64,000 nucleotides of DNA. It comes from an uncultured Oceanospirillaceae bacterium (GTDB lineage Bacteria; Pseudomonadota; Gammaproteobacteria; Pseudomonadales; Balneatricaceae). The notes under the pieces are model-generated. The model did no database searches and was not told the origin of the DNA. It saw nothing but the letters and a program-made list of their open reading frames with translations. The stretch covers positions 62,001-126,000 of the forward strand of contig CAJXNY010000006.1 of the NCBI GenBank assembly GCA_913057435.1, in the 5' to 3' direction. How positions within the stretch are numbered: the first letter of the stretch is position 1; every line of letters begins with the position of its first letter. A program made the position numbers and the translations under genes. Below are positions 58,961-64,000 of the stretch, piece by piece.

Positions 58961-60181
58961 TCAGTTTGCTTTTTTAATAATGCGATTTGCGTGCGAAATA
59001 TTGACTACGTTTGACCAATTCCCTCGTGGTTTGTACGCCTCGCCATCGTTGTTGCGTATCCACTTTCCATACACGCGGTTGATCATATCTGTGCCACGGT
59101 GGCCCAGCTGTTGTGCTATCCAGAATATGTCCTCACCTTCCATTAACATCTGACTTGCGAATGTGTGGCGTGCCTGGTACTGGTTCCGGTAGCGGATGCC
59201 AGCCCGGGCTATTGTCGGCTTCCACACTTCACGGCCGAGGTTTCGGTGATCTCTGAATGGGCGTTTGCTGTGCTTGAACCTGAATACGTTGCCTTTCTCG
59301 CCATCGAGCAGGAACGTCAGGCGCTTCTGCTCCTGCAGGGCTTCGTAAACCGGGGGCAGCATGTCGATCAGGCGCACTGAGTTATCGGTTTTCGGTGTCT
59401 GGTTGTTACCCAGTACATGGGACTTGTTCACGTCGATAAAACGATCATCGAAGTTTATATCCTCCCACGTCAGCCCGATCAGCTCGCCCGGGCGAATACC
59501 GGTGAACAGCCAGACTGTGATCATCGGTCGATACCAGTCATTAGCAGCACTGATCATCGCGTTGATCTCGTCCCGGTTCAGAGGGTCCGGTTCATAGTCC
59601 GTTTTCATACGCTGTTTTGGCAAGATGTGCTCCAGCCGCAGGCCGTCCAGTGGGTTGCGCTCTATGTGACCATCCTGCACAGCCAGGTTCAATGTGAAGT
59701 CCAGCAGCACACGGTGGTTACGCAGTGTCCTGGCTGATAGTCCTGAGTCGAGAATCCAGCTGCGAATCAATTTAGGGGTGAGGTGATCGATGCGTAGGTG
59801 TCCGAACGCTGGGATCAGGTGAGTGTTCAGTCCGGTTTGGTAGGCTTTCAGAGAAGAGGCTTTGAGCTGCCTGCTTTTTATCTTGAAGGTTTCCTCCAGT
59901 AGCTCTTTGATAAAGGGCAGGTTGGTGTTAAACCCGAACCGCTGTGCTGTTTTGCTCTCGGGGAATTTCTCGATGTAGTTGAAGGTTTCGCGTTCAATCT
60001 CTGCATAGATCTCGTGCCGTAACCGTTCCGCATAACGAAGATTGCCCGCGGTAGCGGGCATCTTCAGGGTCTCGCGGCACTCGACACCCTTATAGGTGAA
60101 AGCAATCTGGATCGACTCGGAATGCTTGTTCTTCTTGATTCTTACTCCCTTGGGGAGCGTTGTTTTTTTCCTTCCAGCCAT
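58961..60181 (-). CDS. int: Phage-type tyrosine integrase
   Basis: Site-specific recombinase of 406 aa. It has a basic N-terminal arm-binding domain (MAGRKKTTLPKGVRIKKNKH), a SAM-like core-binding domain (about 85-175) and the catalytic domain with the first Arg in TGIRPGELIGLTWEDI, ARHTFASQM, QLGHRGTDM and the nucleophilic Tyr in NRVYGKW. The usual HxxR is YQAR here, as in related phage integrases. Last gene of the element, next to the att site; it overlaps the excisionase-like gene by 40 bp. Confidence 0.95.
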   Translation of the reverse strand: MAGRKKTTLPKGVRIKKNKHSESIQIAFTYKGVECRETLKMPATAGNLRYAERLRHEIYAEIERETFNYIEKFPESKTAQRFGFNTNLPFIKELLEETFKIKSRQLKASSLKAYQTGLNTHLIPAFGHLRIDHLTPKLIRSWILDSGLSARTLRNHRVLLDFTLNLAVQDGHIERNPLDGLRLEHILPKQRMKTDYEPDPLNRDEINAMISAANDWYRPMITVWLFTGIRPGELIGLTWEDINFDDRFIDVNKSHVLGNNQTPKTDNSVRLIDMLPPVYEALQEQKRLTFLLDGEKGNVFRFKHSKRPFRDHRNLGREVWKPTIARAGIRYRNQYQARHTFASQMLMEGEDIFWIAQQLGHRGTDMINRVYGKWIRNNDGEAYKPRGNWSNVVNISHANRIIKKAN

Positions 60182-60435
60182 TGCTTTGCCGCCTTGAGGT
60201 TTACCATTCGCTTGCCGCCGGTGGGCTTTATCACATGTACACCAGTCTGCCAGATGCCTTTCGATACTCGTGAATCAATTGCATTGACTGTGCAGCCTTC
60301 AAAAGCGCACCAGGTCTGGATTGGAACATGGCCCACTATTCCTGCAATATAGCTGTGAATGTATGCTGGGTCTGTGCCAGTGTCTGTGTCCTGCTGTGGC
60401 TCCAGAGAGACAATGGTTCCCGGTTCCTTAGTCAT
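60142..60435 (-). CDS. Excisionase-like small DNA-binding protein
   Basis: Protein of 97 aa whose C-terminal half (TVNAIDSRVSKGIWQTGVHV then GGKRMVNLKAAKQWLEGKK) has the winged-helix pattern of phage excisionases. It is directly upstream of and overlaps int, the standard Xis position. The ribosome site is GGGAGG. Likely directs excision. Confidence 0.7.
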   Translation of the reverse strand: MTKEPGTIVSLEPQQDTDTGTDPAYIHSYIAGIVGHVPIQTWCAFEGCTVNAIDSRVSKGIWQTGVHVIKPTGGKRMVNLKAAKQWLEGKKQRSPRE

Positions 60436-60437
60436 CG

Positions 60438-60725
60438 TTACTGCCCTCCCTGATTTCTTAGATACTGCCCGTACACTTTGCGGACATAGTTAAACCGGCC
60501 AGCGGCCTGTCTGTTATGATCCAGCTCTGCGCGGCTCTGGATCTCACACCAGCGCAGAAGCCAGTCTTTGGCATCGTCTGCTGTGTGAGTGCCATCTGCC
60601 ACTTGTAGCCCAAAGCGGGCCCTGCAGCGGCGGTCCAGATACAGCCTGAAACGCTCATCCTGGCAGAGCATGGCGGCGGCGCGCGCGAGGCGGCCGCCTT
60701 TGGGCTGATCGGGTTGCTCAGCCAT
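60438..60725 (-). CDS. Phage-element protein of unknown function
   Basis: Basic, helical protein of 95 aa with three Cys (AMLCQDERFRLYLDRRCRAR, WCEIQSRAELD). No domain is recognised. Its stop lies 2 bp before the excisionase-like gene; GAGGAG 9 bp upstream supports the start. Confidence 0.7.
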   Translation of the reverse strand: MAEQPDQPKGGRLARAAAMLCQDERFRLYLDRRCRARFGLQVADGTHTADDAKDWLLRWCEIQSRAELDHNRQAAGRFNYVRKVYGQYLRNQGGQ

Positions 60726-60731
60726 TGCCGT

Positions 60732-60830
60732 TTACTCCTCTTCCGATGGGAAGTTGAGTTGGTCGGCGTCGAGCGGTGTGCCAGCGATACACCCACTCGT
60801 GCAAACGCCGTCTGAACAGGTTTTACACAT
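60732..60830 (-). CDS. Candidate 32-aa cysteine-rich microprotein
   Basis: Short ORF, MCKTCSDGVCTSGC at the start, with four Cys as CxxC-x5-C-x3-C, a possible zinc knuckle, and an acidic end. GGAGG lies 9 bp upstream, inside the preceding gene, which it overlaps by 8 bp. It exactly fills the gap before the 95-aa gene, so it is likely real despite its size. Confidence 0.55.
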   Translation of the reverse strand: MCKTCSDGVCTSGCIAGTPLDADQLNFPSEEE

Positions 60831-61026
60831 TGTCAGAATCCTCCACTACCACCACGCCTTTACGAACGTCACCCAGCTGGTCATCCCTCGTTGCAACAAG
60901 CTGAACCTCAATACCATTGATCTCTGCAATCGCTATTGCAGACTCAGTGCAGCAGCCCCCGATATCCCGGATGACTTCTTCAATGGCGCACTCCATTGAA
61001 ATTAGTTCCACCTTTGCACTGATCAT
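60823..61026 (-). CDS. Small phage-element protein of unknown function
   Basis: Protein of 67 aa (MISAKVELISMECAIEEVIRD) with a CC pair and an acidic C-terminus. ATG at 61026 overlaps the preceding stop by one base. No family recognised. Confidence 0.65.
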   Translation of the reverse strand: MISAKVELISMECAIEEVIRDIGGCCTESAIAIAEINGIEVQLVATRDDQLGDVRKGVVVVEDSDNV

Positions 61027-61397
61027 CACTTGATCTCCGTATCAGTTTCGATGGCCTTGGCCGCGATCTTCTGCAGCTTGCCGTTTATTTCTTCAACCCA
61101 GTTACACATCCAGTCTGCGGGCAGATCACCTTCTTTAGCCCGCTCCATGTATTCCGCCAAAATGATGTTAACCACGTTGGTTTCTTCACCACTGGCGTAC
61201 ATCGGAATGTTACGAAACTGATTTGTTTCAGTGTCCAGCTGCAGCAAGTCCAAATCACTGTGGCGGTATAAGCGGCCGGGGCCGCCTGCCCAGATGTAGC
61301 CGTTGGTTGCATCCTGCGCGAACTGCACTGGAAACGGTTCACCACTGCACTGGTGCGCGTATTTACTTGCGGGGTGAATAGTTGCGTATAGCTTCAT
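61026..61397 (-). CDS. Phage-element protein of unknown function
   Basis: Soluble protein of 123 aa (MKLYATIHPASKYAHQCSGE) with a Trp/Gly-rich middle (NGYIWAGGPGRLYRH) and an acidic helical end. No domain recognised. It overlaps the upstream gene by 4 bp and the downstream gene by 1 bp. Confidence 0.7.
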   Translation of the reverse strand: MKLYATIHPASKYAHQCSGEPFPVQFAQDATNGYIWAGGPGRLYRHSDLDLLQLDTETNQFRNIPMYASGEETNVVNIILAEYMERAKEGDLPADWMCNWVEEINGKLQKIAAKAIETDTEIK

Positions 61398-61867
61398 GCC
61401 ACCACCTCACGTTCCATCATCGCCAGCGCTTTCTGACCTGCTGCGGCGACCTGTGCCTGCAGCTGCTCTTTACCCTGTTGCCCAGCTAAGATCTGCAGAG
61501 CGTTGTTGGTGTCTGCGAACACTTGGCGGGCGTTGCCGGCTGCGAGATTGTCAGCCAGTTTTTTGCGTAGAGTTTCTGTGCTGACTGCGCCAGTTAGAAC
61601 TGCCAGCCGTTTCAGGGCATTGTGATCTACCAGATCAGTGTCGAACGGCTCCGGGTCATCGATCACAATCGGCAGGCGGAACACATGGGATGGCACAGGC
61701 TGTGCGTCACCACCGCTGGTGATGCTCATGTGGATCTGGCAGTAGTCACCTTCGGCATTGTAGAAACCACCGATCAGGCCCTGGGTACAGGTGTACTGCT
61801 CATCCATTGCCGCCAGTTGTTCTTTGATCATCTGCACCAGCAGCGGGCTATCAATCTGAATCAGCAT
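61394..61867 (-). CDS. Phage-element protein of unknown function
   Basis: Protein of 157 aa. The N-terminal part (LIQIDSPLLVQMIKEQLAAMDEQ) and the helical Gln/Ala-rich end do not match a family I know. Its ATG overlaps the csrA stop by one base, so its translation is coupled to csrA. Confidence 0.7.
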   Translation of the reverse strand: MLIQIDSPLLVQMIKEQLAAMDEQYTCTQGLIGGFYNAEGDYCQIHMSITSGGDAQPVPSHVFRLPIVIDDPEPFDTDLVDHNALKRLAVLTGAVSTETLRKKLADNLAAGNARQVFADTNNALQILAGQQGKEQLQAQVAAAGQKALAMMEREVVA

Positions 61868-62052
61868 CACGCCACCTCCTCAGCCTGCAGGCGTAGGTAA
61901 ACCTCTTCGCGGTGAATGTCTGTGCTGCGGTCAGCGTTGATGCCCAGGGATACCTGGCCGGGCTGGATATTCAGCACGCGCACTTCTATCAGGTTGCCAT
62001 TCTTATCTTTTGTGTAAATTGCTTCGCCTGGCTTACGGGTTAAAATCAGCAT
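61867..62052 (-). CDS. csrA: CsrA/RsmA homologue carried by the mobile element
   Basis: RNA-binding post-transcriptional regulator of 61 aa. MLILTRKPGEA at the start keeps the first-strand contacts (L4, R6), and the critical RNA-binding Arg is in IHREEVY (R48, equal to R44 of E. coli CsrA). A three- to four-residue insertion (KDKNGN) sits in the first hairpin. AAGGAGG precedes the ATG. A mobile-element copy could interfere with or replace host Csr/Rsm control of mRNAs with GGA motifs. Confidence 0.92.
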   Translation of the reverse strand: MLILTRKPGEAIYTKDKNGNLIEVRVLNIQPGQVSLGINADRSTDIHREEVYLRLQAEEVA

Positions 62053-62069
62053 GGTTCTATCCTCCTTGA

Positions 62070-62144
62070 TTAGTGGTTTGCGTAGTGCATAGCGCGGGCG
62101 ATAGAATCAGAGCGTCCGCTGTGAGTGAGTTGGTTAATGAGCAT
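62070..62144 (-). CDS. Candidate 24-aa microprotein upstream of csrA
   Basis: Short ORF MLINQLTHSGRSDSIARAMH plus four residues. AAGGAG with a 6-nt spacer lies just before its ATG, and it ends 17 bp before csrA. It fills the only gap in the gene series. It may be a leader peptide or a true microprotein. Confidence 0.45.
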   Translation of the reverse strand: MLINQLTHSGRSDSIARAMHYANH

Positions 62145-62175
62145 TGCTATCTCCTTATAGATGGATGAGCCCCGG

Positions 62176-62439
62176 TTACTTGGTCGTGTCGGGGCTGCTT
62201 CCTTCGGCCTTTTGGCCATCTTCAATTAACAGCAGTTCCAGCACTTCAATGGCTGCCAGGCTCTGCTGCGGATTAAAACCAGCGGCACCTTTCATGCCGC
62301 CGATAAACTCGGTTATCAAACGCGCTTTGCGCTGAGTAGACAGGCTTCGTACACGGCCGCTGATCGCTTCCAGCCTGCGTTTTGCGTGCTGTGTCAGCTG
62401 GCTGTCCTTCTTTGCTTCGATCATCAGCGTGTTGTCCAT
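62176..62439 (-). CDS. Small phage-element protein of unknown function
   Basis: Protein of about 87 aa (MDNTLMIEAKKDSQLTQHAK), basic and helical in the first half. ATG at 62439 has AAGGA upstream and is chosen over the ORF start at 62475, which lies inside the preceding gene. No family recognised. Confidence 0.65.
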   Translation of the reverse strand: MDNTLMIEAKKDSQLTQHAKRRLEAISGRVRSLSTQRKARLITEFIGGMKGAAGFNPQQSLAAIEVLELLLIEDGQKAEGSSPDTTK

Positions 62440-62450
62440 GTCGTTAATCC

Positions 62451-64000
62451 TTAACGGTTCTCGAAAACCCAGCACTTCATGGTTTTATGGTTATCATGCA
62501 CCTGGCTGCGCACGGCTTTATTGGCATCAACAAAGGGCCGGGATTTACTGCTGCGCAGGTAAGGCTTGATCAGGCGCATCTCTGGTGTGCGTAACTTGAA
62601 CTCACCACACCAGCGTTCAAATTCTTTCAAGTTCACGGCGATCAGCTGGCTGTCGGGGCCATAGTGGTTTAGCTTCGGCTTGTCGCCAGTGCCTTCGATG
62701 TAGTCGTAGGCTTCCCAGAACTCGACAACGTAAGGGTGATCAGTGTTAATAGCGTTCTGTCGTTGCTGGGCCATCTGGGTCACAAATCCCCGCGCTTCGG
62801 TGATAACTTCTTCAGGGAACAGCTTCAGGCCCATCGGCCCCAGGCACTCAACCAGCGCAAGAAGCTGGCCATGGTTTTTAGCAATCCGGTACATCCGCAC
62901 ACCATCAAGTGACTGCAGATAGTCTTCGTAATGTTTGGCCTGCAACTCGAACAGATCGATCAAGGCTTTCTCATTATTCAGTGCGGTTACTAGGAAGCCG
63001 CTTACCTCTTCAACCGGGACGCGGGCCAGCCAGTCTGAGCTGACCTTTGATTGCGGGGTGTGGTGTTCACGAGTCAGCGTGATATGGGTAATTCGGGACA
63101 GAATTGCTTCGCTGGCTTCCACATTGGCGTTCTGCGAAATGACAAACGCGCCGCGAAAGGGTGGTTCGTATGTGTCGTTGCCATTATTTTTAACGCCCCG
63201 AGAACGCATCGGGCGGCCGTTATAAGCGGGTTTTAAATCATCCCAGCTGAATTGCTTCTGCTTGGCTTTGTCTTGCTCGCGGTCTGCTTCAATCAGTACT
63301 ACTGGCAGGTTTGAAACCTGAGTGAAGTAGCGGTTTAGTGCTGCTGTTGTCATCTTCTGTGGGTCCAGGCCTTCCCAGTCATCACGCCCGCATAGTTTCC
63401 AGAGGAACTCGATCAGTGTTGTCTTACCCGCGCCCGCTTCACCGACCAGCTCAAAGTAGGGGTATGAGCTGTGTTTGCTGCGGATCTGCTCACAGAAGAG
63501 GGAGCCCAGCCAGAAAGCGAGCGTTACAACACCCACTACCCCGAAACCTGCAACCAGGTGTGTAGTCCATGCTGGGTTGTGCTCGCTCTGATTCGTGTTA
63601 ATTGCCAGCAGAGGTGCGTTACTGAGTGATTTAACCGATAGCTTCCCGAACTGGAAATAATCCATATCGTTCACTGTGGTGGCTTTGCCATCCTTCACCG
63701 CCAGGCTATCGAATATGTAGGTGCTGTGCTCCTTGCTGTAGCCGATATAGTCGATGGTTTCGACTGTCTTAATGCTTCGCATCTGCTCTTGCATCAGGCG
63801 GTCCAGTTGCTTGCCCGTGCCGGTGTACCATGCATTCTGGGCGATGGCCAACAGACGGTTTTTGAACTCAGAAGAACTCGTCAACTGTTTGGCTGTAAAT
63901 GGCTTGCGCAGTACTCGGCCATCAGGCAGTTCTACGCTGAAATAATACCAGGACTCATCTGTTACATGGTTCGCTTGGTAATACAGCGGTTTTGGTAGTG
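62451..64000 (-). CDS. Primase/helicase-like ATPase of the mobile element (partial)
   Basis: Replication-type protein whose 5' end lies beyond the right edge; about 516 codons are visible and the frame is open to position 64000. Walker A is GEAGAGKTT and Walker B is LPVVLIEADRE, followed by a sensor-like RGAFVISQNANVEASEAILSR. A helix precedes the ATPase (TTHLVAGFGVVGVVTLAFWLGSLF). This matches DUF927-like/TOPRIM-primase-helicase proteins of phages and P4-like elements. A TTG at 63884 is not taken as the start because the coding pattern continues upstream. Confidence 0.75.
   Translation of the reverse strand, partial: LPKPLYYQANHVTDESWYYFSVELPDGRVLRKPFTAKQLTSSSEFKNRLLAIAQNAWYTGTGKQLDRLMQEQMRSIKTVETIDYIGYSKEHSTYIFDSLAVKDGKATTVNDMDYFQFGKLSVKSLSNAPLLAINTNQSEHNPAWTTHLVAGFGVVGVVTLAFWLGSLFCEQIRSKHSSYPYFELVGEAGAGKTTLIEFLWKLCGRDDWEGLDPQKMTTAALNRYFTQVSNLPVVLIEADREQDKAKQKQFSWDDLKPAYNGRPMRSRGVKNNGNDTYEPPFRGAFVISQNANVEASEAILSRITHITLTREHHTPQSKVSSDWLARVPVEEVSGFLVTALNNEKALIDLFELQAKHYEDYLQSLDGVRMYRIAKNHGQLLALVECLGPMGLKLFPEEVITEARGFVTQMAQQRQNAINTDHPYVVEFWEAYDYIEGTGDKPKLNHYGPDSQLIAVNLKEFERWCGEFKLRTPEMRLIKPYLRSSKSRPFVDANKAVRSQVHDNHKTMKCWVFENR

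Noticed and set aside
1-64000. CRISPR array, rRNA operon or insertion sequence
   Set aside because: No regularly spaced repeats, no rRNA sequence and no transposase-like ORF were seen in the window.

Overview
The window looks like chromosome of a marine gammaproteobacterium of the Oceanospirillales/Oceanospirillaceae type. The reasons are moderate GC, compact housekeeping operons (plsY/folBK, trpS, fumA-type fumarase, rmuC, ydbH-ynbE-ydbL, epmC, yaaA), complete aerobic copper and iron handling genes, and REP-like repeats of the kind seen in pseudomonads. The genus is an inference; no rRNA or other definitive marker is present.

Layout. 1-7.5 kb: an oligopeptide ABC transporter operon (two permeases, two ATPases) followed by an M14 carboxypeptidase, a LysR regulator and a prolidase, which together look like a peptide uptake and breakdown locus. 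7.6-15.7 kb: a coiled-coil membrane protein, a GST, ThpR, TrhP, a fructosamine kinase-like protein, a VF530-like protein, a UbiA-family prenyltransferase, and an Lrp regulator divergent from a LysE exporter. 16-20.3 kb: a three-gene unit of a cupredoxin-like periplasmic protein, a GGDEF-EAL protein with a damaged GGDEF motif, and an outer-membrane barrel. 20.5-26.8 kb: class I fumarase, plsY, folB-folK, an RstB-like kinase without a regulator, a MipA/OmpV protein and an MBL-fold hydrolase. 26.9-33.6 kb: a MoxR/VWA pair, a BLUF blue-light sensor divergent from a histidine kinase, and a RoxA-like dihaem lipoprotein. 33.8-45.5 kb: yaaA, DUF2789, trpS, a sulfurtransferase, a leftward operon (methyltransferase, unknown, ydbH, ynbE, ydbL, DsbB-like), a K+ channel and rmuC. 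45.5-50.3 kb: a GGCT-like protein, an ftsZ outside any division cluster, and two bacterioferritin genes lying between two identical tRNA-Ser(GGA) genes. 50.5-57.7 kb: a Spo0M-like protein, enoyl-CoA hydratase, a sigma-54 activator, a lipoprotein and epmC, then a leftward copper-delivery operon (SCO, PCuAC) and a CobW-family GTPase behind a candidate Zur box.

57.7-58.6 kb holds no convincing protein gene. It contains three consecutive Fur-box-like promoters, each followed by 140-205 nt of non-coding sequence and an intrinsic terminator. Units 2 and 3 share promoter, an internal 12-nt block at the same offset, and the 3' end, so they look like a duplicated iron-regulated small RNA of the PrrF1/PrrF2 type. 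This is the strongest candidate for an undescribed system here.

58.9 kb to the right edge is an integrated mobile element, entered at the 3' end of a leftward protein gene whose last codons remain at 58883-58924. All its genes read leftward in a tightly overlapping series: a primase/helicase-like ATPase (running off the window), small unknown proteins, a CsrA homologue, an excisionase-like protein and a tyrosine integrase.
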